From: Amanita rubescens
Lineage: Eukaryota > Basidiomycota > Agaricomycetes > Agaricales > Amanitaceae
DNA: 55,979 nucleotides
Assembly (NCBI GenBank): GCA_015039365.1
Contig: WION01000342.1
Span: 1-55,979, forward strand
Direction: 5' to 3'
Shown here one piece after another: positions 21,699 through 34,903 of this stretch; position 1 is the stretch's first letter, and every line of letters begins with the position of its first letter. Under the pieces are notes generated by a model. It did not search any database. It was not told where the DNA came from and worked only from the letters and a program-made list of their open reading frames with translations. Both the position numbers and the translations under genes were made by a program.

Positions 21699-24680
21699 CA
21701 TCGCTGACGAAACACAGCAAATGTTAGGCGCGGTGAACTCACTCCCGTGGCGTCGGTTTGAGTAGAGGTCATGGCAAGGACCGAAGCTTGCACGCCCGCT
21801 AAGAAGGTACACTGTCGGCAATCAAAGCTGGAGGGTTCCATCCATGATGCGAAATGGCGCGGCACTTACAATGACTGCCAAGCTGCGACACCCTGTCGCG
21901 ACTAGTTTGATATACTCTGAAACGCGACCTTCCCATTCCTTTGCTTCGATCGCACCACCTTCACTATGTGACCTACGTCGTGCAGATTTAGCCACTTCAT
22001 TTGGAAGATATGGTTAAAACCTTGCTTACCCTGCCCCGAGGGAAATTCTGATGGAGAGATCACAGTGGAGATGACTCTGAAGCCTTGTCTGGGACAAATT
22101 AGTGTCGCTTTAGGCAACCCCCACTAATGGCACCCATTCTCCCCTTGTGATGATGGTATGTTTGACAACTAGATGAACGGAAACGGGTAATAATTGTCGA
22201 TGTGTCATGTACATCTATAATGATAATAATGATATTGTTTTATTCAAACGTCTTATTGTGTCCAAGGATGGACTCGAAATCAGTTTCGCGATTTTCTTTG
22301 ACATTCCTAATGAAGACTGTTCGATATCAGCAAGAGACTCGGAGACATGGAAGGAGGATACCACTGGCAGCAATTCTTGGGTCGAGGCACAGAGAGATCT
22401 CCAACCAAATCATGGCTCAGTCAGTGTCCATAATTTCAGTTGAGGCATCCGGCCCAATTAAGGACCTGGTGATGTGGGCTACCGCTCCATGTCCGAGGCC
22501 ATCCTTAAATTGTGGGTGGATCTTACGGACAACCGAACGAATACGCGAGGACAGCATAGGTGGAGCGTTCGCTACGGGTTCCCCGCAGTATAATCACAGA
22601 GACCCGTGCCCGTACTCAGCACCCGTACCCGTTTTCAAACCTATGGGTACGGGTATTACTAGTACGAACTCGCGGGCAGAGGCATGTCCCAAAATGACCG
22701 TGCGAGTGACTAGCCCATCTCCACGTCTGGTCTTGAATAGTGATAGCATAGTTGTCACCTTGAACGGTGTTCACAGAGTCAAGGGGTTGGAGGCTGACCG
22801 AGTTCTCCCGGAGAAACATGACTAATTCCAAGCATCGACGTGCACCACCTGTGAGTATGTATGACGATTAAACACTGAGCGAGCGTGAGGATGGACGCAC
22901 CTATACGGCCCTTTGTAGTCCAAAGTCAAACTTTCTCTCTGATCATGGCCTACGAAATCCAGTTCACCACCGGGAGTTATGATCTCCACTGCTGCACCCG
23001 TGCAAATTTGACCTACACATTCTCTTCAGATGTTTTTCTTTCTGTCGCTCGCCTCTTTGCGGAGCACTGTGATGGTCTACTGGGCTGGGCGCTTAGCTCA
23101 TCTCGGTTCACAAACCAATTATCGCGCGAATGAGTCTAACTTCATTGTTGGCTTTCGGGAAAAACCGGGTTGCCCTGGTAACATCATTCCATGATGCAAT
23201 GCATACAAGTGAATTTTTCCCTTTCATCGCTGGATTTCTTGCTGGCCCGGGGCCCTCGCTAGCGCCCTTACCCAAGTCGCTCTTTCTAAACGCATCTCTC
23301 TATTCTCTGCGATCTATGCGATATATGCACCCAACAGACATAACTTGATGGGTAAATCAGGCCATCCGAGAAGGACGTTCCTCAGTCAACTTACATGGTG
23401 CCTACATGGACCGTATCCCATGGCTGCGCAAGACGGAGCGAAGCTGTTACATTTCTCGCAACAACGTCTCCATTTCACCTCTGCCTTACACTTGCAGATG
23501 GTTTTATCAAACCCCTCTCGCCATCGTGCGTCCAGAGTAAACTACATCAATAGCGATGCGTAACCCTTAATGCTACTCATCCCGCGCGATTCAGTCCTCT
23601 CGGTTATGGTCGTGTGTCAATACCTGGAGGCGAACAGAACTAAAAGCTGACTTTGATGCGCATTCATTCACCTCCAACGCGCGCCGTCGTAGTTGATGAA
23701 AACTTGGAGTATTGGGTGTAGGTGGGGTTGTGGAATTGAAGACGGGGCGCATAGAAAACAAGACTTTGCAGCGAACGCTCGCTCAATTGCTCACCGGCGT
23801 CTTGTGCACCATACAGCAAGAGATTTCACGAGGCCGAAAACGAGTAGCCTTTCAAAGCGTCGTATATTTCAAAAAGAAATCTGACGTTCGTCTGCAGAAG
23901 AGGGTCAGCCACATCAATGCCCGTCGCAGGTTTCCATGTTTCGCGTGGGTGCAACAGCTTCATGACAACGAGTCCACGGAAAAATGATTACAATCCGAAA
24001 TATTCGTAATGTTATCCATCTGCTCTCGCCCCCACGGCCAAAACTGCAGTGCAAATGACCTCCGCAGGACAAACCTCATAGCCGTATGTTCTCTTATGCC
24101 TCCCCAGCATCGTGCTCGGGTCAACAAATAGCTATGGGATCATCTCTGAAAGGATGCTCACAAGGGTGGGGAGAACCAGCCGAGAAATGGAGTAGTTTGC
24201 AGCGCGTGTAAACTTCAATTGCAACATCAAACTATTACAATACGTCGGCAGACGCGTTCGGCGCGCCGCCCACATGGTTAGCCTATGTATCTTCCCAAGA
24301 TCCCTACCACTCGCCTATGATAACCGGCCCCGAGGGTTAAGTAGTAAAAATGGCAACGGGAGCAGTCTGCTGGGCTCGGCATCTATGGCCAGCTACTATT
24401 AGTATCACATGACAGTCATATCCGAATTTGAATTTCCCATCTACCTCCTCCATTCCTTCGAGATGACCACCTGTTCTTGCAGCTATTCTTGATCTACGCG
24501 ATCCGCGTGGACTGCATCCTATGACTTCTACTGTTGTGGGTTTCAACCTCAGTGCCTCATGCCCCGGCCCGATCGGCGTCCGGAAATACCCCACACTAGC
24601 ACACGCCGCGCTATTCCTATTTAAACACTATGGTTCTTCTCCGGTTTAATTCCCCGTTCTTTAGTAAACAGCCAGCTGGC
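21695..24680. other. Long stretch without a recognisable gene
   Basis: There are several frames of 60-200 codons on both strands (longest 22202-22825, plus), but no domain, no convincing exon chain and no clear codon pattern. Near 22600-22660 there is a short cluster of ACCCGTACCCG / TACGGGTA units, a low-complexity motif. The last part upstream of 24681 is the promoter region of the sugar transporter. Confidence 0.5.
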
Positions 24681-26555
24681 ATGGGTCGTGGGGTTGGTTT
24701 TTTATTTTTTCCACTTCTCACACACTCACATACTCAACGCAATGTAGTACAACGCTGCAATTGCCTCCAACCCGGTACGCGCTCCCTCTTCGTCCACTGG
24801 CAAGCTGAATTAACGAGTTTTTTAGTATGTGGTGGGCTCCTTTGCCTGCATCGGAGGAGGCCTTTTTGGCCTGGACATATCCTCCATGTCCGCTGTCCTC
24901 AATGTACGCACTTTCACAATTCTCCTCCTCTAACCATCTTCCAACTCCACCCACAAAGAACGATGCATACTTCGAGACGTTTCATCACCCAGGGGCTACC
25001 GCTCAAGGGGCCATCGTCGCCGCAATGCCCGGAGGTTCTTTCTTGGGCGCTCTAGCTGTAACCCAACTCGCCGACCGCATCGGTCGCAAACCCACCATCA
25101 TCATCTCCGGAATCTTCTGGGTTATCGGTTCTATCCTTCAATGCGCTTCCGTCAACCGTGGGATGCTCGTCGTCGGTCGTATCATCTCTGGATTGGCTGT
25201 GGGCCTCGCATCTGCCGTTGTACCGATCTACCAAGCCGAAATCACCGCTCCTTCCATCAGAGGACGCATAGTTTCTCTTCAACAGTGGTCCATCACTTGG
25301 GGAATCCTAATCCAATACTTTATCCAATTCGGGTGCTCATATATCAACGGCGTCGCTTCTTTTCGAATCCCGTGGGGCTTGCAGATGATACCCGCCATCG
25401 TTCTTAGCTTGGGCATGACGTTATTCCCGGAAAGCCCTCGATGGTTGTTCGACAAGGGCAGAGAAGACGAAGCTTTGCAAGTCTTGGCCGATTTGCATGG
25501 TGGAGGCGACGAATCTAACTCGCTTGTTCAACTCGAATACGCGGAAATCAAACAACAAGTCGAGTTCGAGCGCAAGGAGGGCGCCAAGTCCTACTTTGAT
25601 TTGTTTAAGCCTGGGAACCCGAGGAGAGTCTTCTTGGGCTGCTCATTACAGATGTGGTCTCAACTGTCAGGAATGAATATTATGATGTATGTTATCCGTA
25701 TTGTCTCCGTTCTGAAGTTGACTTTGACCGACGTACAGGTACTACATTGTCTATGTCTTCCAAGGTGCCGGCCTGACCGGTCGCAGAGCAAATCTCATTG
25801 CAGACGTAAGTTCAGGCCTCGTCTTTCTATATCCATTCTGACACACGCATCTGCAGTCGGTCCAATACGTCCTCAATGTCGCATTCACTGTTCCAGCCAT
25901 TATCTACATCGACAAATGGGGCCGTCGTCCAATGCTTCTAGCCGGAACACTGCTGATGGGATTCTTCCTCTTCCTCGTCGGAGGCCTCCAAGCGAGATTT
26001 GGTGAATGGGGTATCGTAAATGATTCACGTACGCTTTCTTTAGTTAAACTCATCCACCTACACTTCTGATCACGGATATACGACGCAGGTATCTGGGTCA
26101 TCAACAATAACAAAGCAGCAACAAAAGCCATCATCGTCTGCTCCTATTTCTTTGTCTGCAGTTTCGCCATCACCATGGGCCCCGTCTCATGGACATACCC
26201 AGCGGAATTGTACTCTCTCAAAGTACGCGGAAAAGCCGTTTCTCTCGCCACCGCCACGAACTGGTTGTTCAACTTTGCCCTCGCATTCGCCGTTCCCCCC
26301 GGCCTAAGCAGCATCGCATGGAAAACATACTTTATCTTTGGGACGTTCAATTTCGCCGCCTTTATCCATGTGTTTTTCATGTTCCCCGAGACGGTGGGCA
26401 GGACTTTGGAGGAGGTTGAAGAGATCTTCGAGAGCGGCCACGTGTTTTCGCCATGGAAGGTTGGTAGGGACGTCGGCAGGCGGACCTTAGGAGAGGTTAG
26501 AGGTGAGGCTGCGGTTGATGATGAAAAGGATGAGAAAGATAGTGGTAGTCATTGA
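24681..26555 (+). CDS. MFS sugar transporter (7 exons, 516 aa)
   Basis: Exons are 24681-24692, 24748-24774, 24826-24903, 24959-25686, 25739-25805, 25857-26028 and 26089-26555. Joined they read MGRG-YNAAIASNP-YVVGSFACIGGGLFGLDIS and so on, 517 codons including the stop, the usual length for a fungal hexose/H+ symporter of 12 membrane helices in the plasma membrane. Family marks are ADRIGRKP after helix 2, PESPRWL before the central loop, DKWGRRP, PAELYSLKVRGKA and the closing PETVGRTLEEVEEIF. The first two exons are tiny (12 and 27 nt) and their donors (GTTGGT, GTACGC) fit fungal consensus; the exact start is the least certain part. The substrate cannot be told from the sequence. Confidence 0.92.
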
Positions 26556-26595
26556 CGTTTTTGAATTGCATGCCCTACTAACGATGTACAATTTA

Positions 26596-27301
26596 TTATG
26601 ATTTTCCTGGCTCTTTCCCTCCCTCACCCTCCTTGAACGAATACACCATTATAATCACGGAAGAAAAGAACAACGAGGTTTGCAGCAGCAACCTTATAAA
26701 CTTGATCGCGTTTATGGGTCCTTGACAACAGCACCCATCACGGCACTCGCATTCTTCGTCCTCTTCGTCATCTAAGCCGGGTGCTCTTCCCTCTTCCGTG
26801 CGACTATCGGAAACGGCTCCATAAGATTGATAAGACTTCAGTCTCAGTTGGAGCCTCTCCAAAAGCCCATCGGGTCCTTCCGTTCCTTCTCCGTGCATCA
26901 GCGCAGCAAGGCTTCCTGATAACCGCGCAGTCGGGTTCGTAAGTCATATCCGAGCTTTGGGGAGGGATACACTCACCAGGCCGGACACCCTGATCTGGCG
27001 TATATCCTATCCAATCCTTGATTTCCGTAATCACTTGCACTGGGAGCTGAACCAGCACCGCGTTAAGAATCTGACATGGTAGAAATGGGACGAGCGACCA
27101 AATCAAGAGAATGAGCGCCGTATATCGAGGGTGATCCGCAGCTGAGTTGTATACTGTTCAGTGTAATCGATGGTACGCGTGCCAGTGAGATATGTGCATT
27201 TGGCTGGTTATGAGAGAAGATCGAAAGTACTTAGAGTATTGACACGAACCTTTCTGCAGAGCAGGGTCGATGTAATCCTTGAAAATGTGGTTCATATCCA
27301 T
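26596..27301 (-). CDS. Small Cys-rich membrane protein, unknown (3 exons, 182 aa)
   Basis: Exons in transcript order are 27301-27250, 27153-26977 and 26915-26596. The joins are clean (donors GTTCGT and GTGAGT) and total 549 nt. The protein begins MDMNHIFKDYIDPALQK. It has one likely membrane segment (TALILLIWSLVPFLPCQIL), an amphipathic middle, an acidic Cys-rich patch (DDEEDEECECRDGCCCQG, about residues 127-144) and a second hydrophobic stretch (LLLQTSLFFSSVIIMVY). I do not recognise the family. It is convergent with the sugar transporter, the two stop codons lying about 40 bp apart. Confidence 0.7.
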
Positions 27302-29183
27302 GATGGAGGAAGAACAAGTTGAACTTTGTGCACGAGGAACACTGGTTTTACATGACAGGACGGGAGTTATGGCTACAGGCTGAGGATATATATAACCTAG
27401 CTTATCATCTTAGCGTGGGAGACGGTGTTGGACGTGCTTCTCTCACTGCGCCGCATTTACGTAAATCCGCTGGGGAGTAGGTAGACCAGAAATGGATGAT
27501 TCTATTGTCAGAAGACCGGTCTAATCAAGCTGGGGTCATATGACGAGGGAATACTTAGGAGACTGATGCGAAATAGAGACAGATGCGAAACAATATGCCA
27601 ACGTTGGCAGTGTACAATATGCTCTGAATTGGTTTAGTGGACGTTCTCGGGCCCCGGCTTTGCGAGCTGCGTAAACTCAATTTTCCGATTTCGATGTTTG
27701 TATTGAAAAGATGACTGTCATCAGCATTGATTGACATGGGATATGTTTGGGCGTACTCGGCACCCGCCGTAATGATTGATTGATGCGCTGTGATGTATAT
27801 GTCGAAGTCAATGTAAGGCCTTGATTTGCCCAGAATATGTCCGGATACTGGATTGTGTCCATTGGTGAGTGACAAAAGAAAGAAGCGGAGAGAAAAGAAC
27901 CACCACTTACCTCCGACGAAGCCCTCGGCGTTGTAAGGCTCGTCTCCTCAGATTCACGGACATCCCGAGAACGCGGGCATTAGCGACCTTTCCTCCCTAT
28001 TCCGCCCCGTGGATTCAGAACATTCAGGAACGCGTTATGTGCCTGAAGCTGGCTTTGGCGGACGCCATTTCTCTGGACTCCTGTACATTTTTTAGAAGGG
28101 GGAATTTACATAGAGTGTGAAGTGTTGGAGGGCTCGAGGCATAGACGTCAGTACCTCGTACCATTATTTCTATCTGTTTGATTATAGACTGTGTGCTACG
28201 GGTGTAATTTAGCCCCACCTCGTTAGCTGGTCCGTCTACAGTGGTGAAGCACACGGGACTTACGAGACTTATTAATGAGCTCACGGGTCGTATCTCCCAT
28301 ACCCCAACATAGATGCATGAAGATGAAAATACTCAAGAAACAACCTGACCGATGACTTCTAAGATAAGCTTAGCTACGTATCATATGCCGACTCCCAGGG
28401 TGGTCAGTATAATACAAGATAATTCTGTTGAGAATAAGGATTCAAGTGGCGCGAACTGGGTAGCAAGGCTCCGTTCATCAAATATGTAGAATGGGAGAAT
28501 GCGATTGCTTGGCGCCGATATTCACACTCCATCAGGAGCTGCTGAACCCAAGTACCCGTCAGCGCGCGAACCTGTTGCCTGTAAACAGATCCTGAGAGTG
28601 GTGGCCATGTTTGCTGAGCACTGGTAGCGATAACGCTCAAGATCCCTCATCCTGATGCTCGTCCCATTAGATCGTGGACGAATCAAAACTCGCAGCACGC
28701 ACCGTTAGCCACCAATGATGTTCGCATGTCCTTTCTCGCCCTTGGATACTACCCGGGTGATTCACTATTATTCACACTCTCCATATCGACGGTATGGAAT
28801 CCAGAAACGCACCATGAACGATGGGCAACAGCAGATGAGTGTCGTAGGGAACAGAGCGCGAGCGTGACTTAGGTCACGCTCTGGCACGCTTTCCCACCAC
28901 CGTTTATCATCAATCTGTACTCGGTGATGTGTACTATGATGGTTGTGGGCCGGGGTCCCTGCCGAGTTTGCCGTCGTCTTCCCACGGTCGACATTGGGTC
29001 GGCACCCTACGGAAGGTACTGTAATCAACTTTTCCTCCGATACAGGCGCAAAAGCGGTTTGCGTAATAGTCAGCATTGCTATGTTCGACGAGTATATACC
29101 GGCGCATGTAGATAAAGATAGAGACCCATCTAAACCTTTAAGTAAATAAAAATATTGTTGTCTACGATAATAGAGGTAGTAAG
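27302..29183. other. No recognisable gene
   Basis: Only short frames occur here. A minus-strand frame at 27555-27875 (106 codons, starting MSLTNGHNPVSGHILGKS) looks more protein-like than the rest but has no domain I know and no convincing neighbouring exons. The left part is the promoter side of the small membrane-protein gene. Confidence 0.45.
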
Positions 29184-30254
29184 CTAGTCTACATTAACTG
29201 ATTCCCATGTATGCTCCCAGAGTTTCTTTCTTTGCCCATCGTCGCCGAAATAACGTTTGGTGCCCAAGTTTTCGCCGCGAGAGCCAATTCTCCACGCACC
29301 CTGAACACCAGCACTTCCTTCATTCTCCGAGGTGTTGAAAATACCATGCCACATATATTCCGCACATTCCTCACCAGACACGGTAAAGGGGTAGAACAAG
29401 CCAAGCATGGACTTCGACAAAGTTCGCAAAAAAGCAGAGTCGAACCGGGAAATATAAGAAGTGCGTACAATCCCGGGATACGCATGAATGAATGGTATAG
29501 ATGGATTTCTCAATGCAAATTCCTGCAGTGGCGGTAAGAATTGGGTCACATTCGACGATTAAGGGACACTCACCTCTACCATTAGGTCGTTATACGTCGG
29601 GGCGGCACCGCCAGCTGCTGCCACGGAAAATCCCTTCTTCAACCCAAGGTCATCTGAATCAATCGCGATCCCTTTTCCCGCCCCCAATACCGACACAACC
29701 TTCGCTTCCTGACCAGCATCTTTCGCCCTCTGTATGCTAGGAAGCAAATCTTTCGTAAATTTCCACCTCGAATAGTAGTGCGCTGCAAGTTTCCTATCGA
29801 TCCCTTCGGGTGTCTCGTCTCGATCTTTCATACTGAAAAACCCAGGAGACATGACAAGGAAGTTGACCGTAGGGTATCGCCGAAGAAGCTGCTTCGTGAC
29901 GGTATCGACGTTCTTCATGAGGGTGACGTCGCACTGTATAAACTCGTGCGTAAAGTTGTTCTCGGAAGCGTTGGATTTGGGAAAGGACGCAAGTATAGAC
30001 TCTGCAGCGTCACGGTTCCGACCGATGAGAACGATATGTGCGTTGCCTTTTGTATAGCGAGCGAATGTTTCCGCCATGCCACGTCCTATCCCTGAGGTTC
30101 CACCGACGAATATGGCGACGGGTGCTTGAGGCAAGATGTGTGAAGCATTGGAAGCGCGGATGGCTGTTAATGATGAGAACATGGTCGATCTGTAAAGGAT
30201 GAGGATAGCGGTGGTGAGGGCTACTGCGTGGAAAATGATCATAATAAAACGCAT
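29184..30254 (-). CDS. Short-chain dehydrogenase/reductase (2 exons, 339 aa)
   Basis: Exons are 30254-29574 and 29522-29184, with an intron whose donor is GTGAGT and acceptor is CTGCAG. The joined sentence YNDLMVE-EFALRNPSIPFIHAYPG is typical of fungal SDRs. An N-terminal hydrophobic segment (IIFHAVALTTAILIL) may anchor it to a membrane. The Rossmann glycine motif is VGGTSGIGRGMAETFA (residues about 50-65). LVMSPG replaces the usual NNAG, and the active-site pair lies in YYSRWK (YxxxK). Such enzymes use NAD(P)(H) to reduce or oxidise carbonyl or alcohol groups, often in secondary metabolism or lipid/retinol-like chemistry. The substrate is unknown. Confidence 0.88.
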
Positions 30255-31054
30255 ACCGGAAAGTTGATATATAAATGAGGGTACCGGTTAATGCGACTCG
30301 GCCGAAGCGACGCGTAATATGCCTCGCATACGTCACGCGGCTTGAATGGTACCGATTTTGAGTTGCGTCCTGGTCATCGTCCATGCGTCATCCTCTCCAA
30401 GAGAATGAGCGGCAGCCGTTCACGCGTTCATGCGTTGGACGATGATGAATTGATGATGGTGTTGTTGCCGAGAGATGTTTTAGGTTAATTTTACTAGTAA
30501 AGCGGAGTTTGTAAATGCCACGTTCTGCTCAACGTCATCGTTTTGCAACTTCACATCATTGATTCACTGTTGCCTCTGAGCGACACCCGACAATCTTTGT
30601 GGAGAAATTAGTGCAGCCCTGACCGTCGACTCGACAAATCTCTGTCTGGTCCATGTCCGACAGTCGTTCACGGTAGATGTCTTGATCAACTCCACTTCTC
30701 AAAGCCTGCGTCCAACAGCCAACTTCCAGTCAGTCCGCATCGTTCAAACCGCATCGGGGGACGTCCCTTGTCCTGCTGCTGACATTTGCTGAGCATGCAG
30801 AAGTACAACTACCCTGGCTGTATTGGATAGCGGGTACGTTTATATATTTGTTTTCCGTGAGGCGGATTGGTTTACATACGATAAAAGACAATACTGGAAG
30901 TGATATCAATCATTTTCCAAAAGCAGAACAGGCGCAAGACTCGTGGCAACCAATAGAGGGAAGAACATAAAGAACACGGTGAATTTAAAACTACAACGAA
31001 CAAGGTACAGGGCAGGTCTGCTACGCGATGTGACTTTTTCTGATGATGCTATGA
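30255..31054. other. Intergenic region
   Basis: This 0.8 kb contains the promoter side of the dehydrogenase gene and the 3' flank of the DUF5648 gene. I see no gene or repeat. Confidence 0.5.
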
Positions 31055-31598
31055 CTACGGCGTGTAGATAAACGCAGCAATTCCCTCATAAGTGTATCCA
31101 TCATTCGCAACAGCGTTATCCTTCTCAGCGGCACCCATGGTGTAGAAATGGTCGGTGCCTCCACCACTATATAGACGAAAAAGAGGCTGACAGCCGCACC
31201 TCCCGTCGGGGTAGACAAATCCAGTGATGCCTTCGTTACTGTACCCGAGGTTACGAATAGCGTTGTCCCTCTCGGAGGCGTTGGTGGTATAAAAATGGTC
31301 TGTGGCGCCTGGGCTGTACATCCTGTAGAGGGGAATGGTGCCAGCTTGTTGGTCGGGGAAGATGCGACCGACAACGCCCTCGAAATTGTACCCGAGATTG
31401 TGGACGGCATTGTTCATCTCGGCGGCATTGGTTGTGTAGAAGTGGTCTATAGCCGATGGGCTGTAGGCTCTGAGGAGGGATATGGCTCTGGAAGGGTTTC
31501 CACCACCATCACCCGCAACAGCGTAGGACTATGTGAAGTGAAATTAGAGTCCACGCCACGTGGGGGAACTTGGCACACACCTCGAGCTCGGATGACAT
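31055..31598 (-). CDS. DUF5648 repeat protein (2 exons, 163 aa)
   Basis: Exons are 31598-31581 (six codons, MSSELE) and 31528-31055, separated by a 52-nt intron. The protein is three tandem units of about 40 residues, each with a core like YSPGATDHFYTTNASERDNA, then a G-Y-x-x-E-G and an aromatic/proline segment (ITGFVYPD, IAAFIYTP). This is the DUF5648 pattern found in many small secreted or cytosolic basidiomycete proteins. A carbohydrate-binding, beta-propeller-like role has been suggested by its repeat nature, but function is unproven. No signal peptide is seen. Confidence 0.85.
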
Positions 31599-34500
31599 AG
31601 CGAGAGTGGAATCAACCAAGACAGGGAGGAGGAATGGGGATGAGGGAAGGTGGCGACTCAATTTTATAATGGTCAGTCGTGACCAGAGCCAAACAACTAG
31701 TTACGGTCAAATGACCGTCAGACTAATATCGTTCCCTAGAGCCTCCTTAGTGACGGCAGTTTCCAGTTATCATTCTGTTGGACGAGACGCAAATGCAATG
31801 CCCCCTATATGTACATGTACTACACTAGATGCGAGACAGCTTCCTTAGTAGTGACAGCAGTTTCCAGTTATCATGGGAACATTGTCCATGGTTGTCGGAC
31901 GAATTTTCCCTACGCAATGCCCCCTATATGTACATGTACGGAAGTCGAGGTAGCCTCCATTCAATTTTCGACTCATGCATGCATGATGCCAGGTTGTACT
32001 ATAATAATTGGCCTCGGACCTTACCACGTGAAGCGGTGGCCCACAACCCACAAGTGTTGAAAAGCCATGCCACATATATTCAGCAGATTAACTTCGGTAG
32101 AGCCAAGCACTGACTTAATGCAGCTGACGTTACAGTGCCGAGAGTCTAGTTTAAAGCGGAGTTTGTTTGTTAGCCTTGCCGGCTTCTGGTGACCGTGGAT
32201 TCAGGTATACGCTTCTTCAAGTTGAGCGGCACTATACCATCAAAGATCTCTTTCTAAACCTGCCCACCATCGGCATCGACTCAAGAAGATGCTCCCATTT
32301 GCGGTTGAATCTGATCGTGTTGTGAGCGAAAGAATCTTTCATTCGTCACTTGATCAACTCGTCAGGCCACTTTGGGCAAGTAAGTGGAGTTTCCTGATTG
32401 CACAGTGAGCTGAATTATTTGCCACAGTGGTTCCCAAACTACTGTCGGCGATGTGAGTTGAATCACGAGATCAGAAGGTGTTCGTTGTGCCCCAGATTGG
32501 CCGCTTGGATTTCCATGAATCACTGACCACGACGAAGGGGAAATCTCGCTCAACATTAACCGAATCTTAATCGCCTAACCCTAGTTGGGCATCCCATGAC
32601 CACGACGGAGGATTCCGCCACTGTGACGCGATAGGCCCAGCCCATGATAGCCTTCCGCTACGAATGCGGAACTGCAAGCTGAGCCTTGTCTTAAGAAAAC
32701 AACGGTTAATAGTGTATACCTCGTATAAAGGAATCAGATCAGGAAGGCGAGGAACACGCATAAGCAGGAATTGAAGGCGACCATGTCTACTCCCTACTCC
32801 TCGCCGAGCGCGCATGCTCTACGAAAGGTACGCCTTGATGATCTCAGTGTAGGTATATGCCCAAGAATTCTTTCCCTACACCATCATTCATTCCCACTCT
32901 TTCCTTGCTTAAACACGGTGATCGCATCTCGAAGTGAGCAACGACAAATAACAATGATCAGAAAAATGAGAGACAACGAGTTACGACAGACATTCAAGTT
33001 GAGCAACGGAGCATCGTCCTGCGGGTTGGCGTTATTCGCGGTGAGCTTGTCAGTTCTGCGCAGCACCGCTTTATCGCCAAAGATGATATAACCACGTCAG
33101 GGTATTTGAACAACTCTAACTAGAATAGATGATACGTGTAACAATTGGCGTTTTGAAGCGCCATAACCTCCACCCTAGCAACAACTGCGTTATACTTTCT
33201 AGTAGTACCACGTTTGCGAGTCAAATATCGTCTCGAGACTCAAGCGTTCTGTGAAGCAAGCATAGTAGTGGCCGATCTTTAGGGAGCGGAAAAGCTAACA
33301 TGAAATGGCAAGGTTACGAAATGCCCCGCAAACCAACGGCTTATGTACTAAAGCTCGCCAGCCTAGGGACCGTTCGCGTTCACGGCCTTCACTATCTATC
33401 TTTACACAATGTTTCGTAAGTTTCAGCAATGTTTCCGACAGTTATTATCTAAAGTACGCAATCCCTGTTTCAGTTGTCAAAGTTGATAGATCTGATCAAT
33501 GTTAGCAGAATATGCATTGCTGCATTGTCGTATATGCATACGAAGTTTGTATGATGGGTCACCCTTTGGTCGAGACGAACCTGAAGCTTCTTGTTCCCGA
33601 AGCGGCCGAATTGCACCGGTTTCGAAATGAACTGGTTCTCGCGGTTCTCTACAACTTAGCTTTCCGAGGGGGTGAGTGCTAGTGGCAGAGACGTTAACGA
33701 AGTACGCCAGTTAATGCTCTCTCGATGATGTTAATAGCCTAGGTTCACAAGTTAAATCGAACCAGCTGTCCAGCCCGCGGGTGCAATTGCGCCAGATACA
33801 CGCCAAGAGTAGAGGGGGAAGTTGACCAGAAGCAATCACCTTAAACTAGCTTCTGTACATGTGCTTCTCAGGCACGTCCATGGGGCTGGACTATATCCAA
33901 TCTTGCATCATCATCCGAGCGTTGTATTTTCGTACGTGCTTCCCAATACTTTTTCATGGGTTCCAAAGACTTCATCGACGTTCAAGGACGGGTTTCGAAG
34001 ACGATAGGGTTGACTTCATTTCCGAAAAGGCTCCAAAAATTGTGCTCGTGTAGATGTGCGCCGCCTTCATTTTTCAAAGTGTATGAAGGCTATAAATAAC
34101 CCGATGGTTGCCGTGGGATATGCGGCACCTTATCAGGTCAGAAGTCCGTGTCACTGACAAAGGAAGCAAATGTTAGTATGATCACCAATGGGTGTGGATT
34201 TGTAAAATTGCAAGGCTGTCGCATGTGATTATACTGGAATGGCACATGGTGGTGTAGTGGAGATGTTGGAACGTGATATTTCGCAGTGATAGTCATCAAA
34301 CGGAATAACGCCGGCCCGGTGACACTTACCACGGTTTGACGGTAACGTGGCGTTTGTTTACGTCCACTTGAACGGAATCTTTATCTCCTTATCATTTTGT
34401 ATCGCAGGCTTTCACCTCCGTCATAAAACCATTTCAGGCTGGATGGATTAGCTGGAAGCAAGAGCGGCTATACGGCCTTCTATTGTCATTCGACTAGTGC

Positions 34501-34903
34501 CTTTGTCGTCACGGTGACAGCTATCTACGTAAACGTTGACGGTATGGACGATAACCTACAGTATCGTCCGTTCTAAACGCGCTGAGCTGGTCCGGACCCA
34601 GCCATGTGCTTCCGAATCTTGATGCCTCCGCATCTCTGGTGGAACCGGAACTCGTGGCGCCTACCATTGTATCAAAGTCCAAGGTCAAGACAGACGACAT
34701 TCTTGCTCATGTGGTTCAACTAAAAACTGAATTGAGTTCCATAACGAGCCCAGATGATTTCATTTCAGGCTTGACACCAAGGGTCATTCCACATGTAGGG
34801 GTTGATCAGTGATCACCTCATAAAGCTTAGAACGCTTCTCAGGTGTCAGCGACTTCTTTTGTCCCCCTCCTGAGACCCCGACTTTCCTCCTCCGTTGGTC
34901 ACC
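31599..34903. other. Long stretch without a recognisable gene
   Basis: No frame above about 110 codons and no known domain. A possible first exon, MSTPYSSPSAHALRK, lies near 32783 but leads nowhere. The frame at 34606-34812 (plus) could be a leftover or an upstream exon of the peptide transporter, but that gene has its own well-placed start at 34904. Confidence 0.45.
31744..31942 (+). repeat. Imperfect tandem duplication with TATATGTACATGTAC palindrome
   Basis: TCCTTAGT..GACxGCAGTTTCCAGTTATCAT and GCAATGCCCCCTATATGTACATGTAC each occur twice, at about 31744-31823 and 31841-31941. The second copy is longer by a short insertion. TGTACATGTA is palindromic. Confidence 0.65.

Noticed and set aside
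21695..21710. Target-site duplication of the LINE
   Set aside because: GAGGCATCGCTGACG after the poly(A) was not found near 6400-7100, so no duplication is claimed.
22600..22660. Telomere-like repeat (ACCCGTACCCG)
   Set aside because: Only a few units, not the fungal telomere TTAGGG; treated as low complexity.
22202..22825. 207-codon open frame on the plus strand
   Set aside because: No domain, no plausible neighbours, mixed codon pattern; overlapping frames on the other strand look equally good.
27555..27875. Minus-strand frame of 106 codons as a gene
   Set aside because: Looks somewhat protein-like but has no recognisable domain, and I could not connect it to other exons.
34606..34812. 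Upstream exon of the peptide transporter
   Set aside because: The transporter has a start in strong context at 34904, and no splice join gives a family-like N-terminus from this frame.
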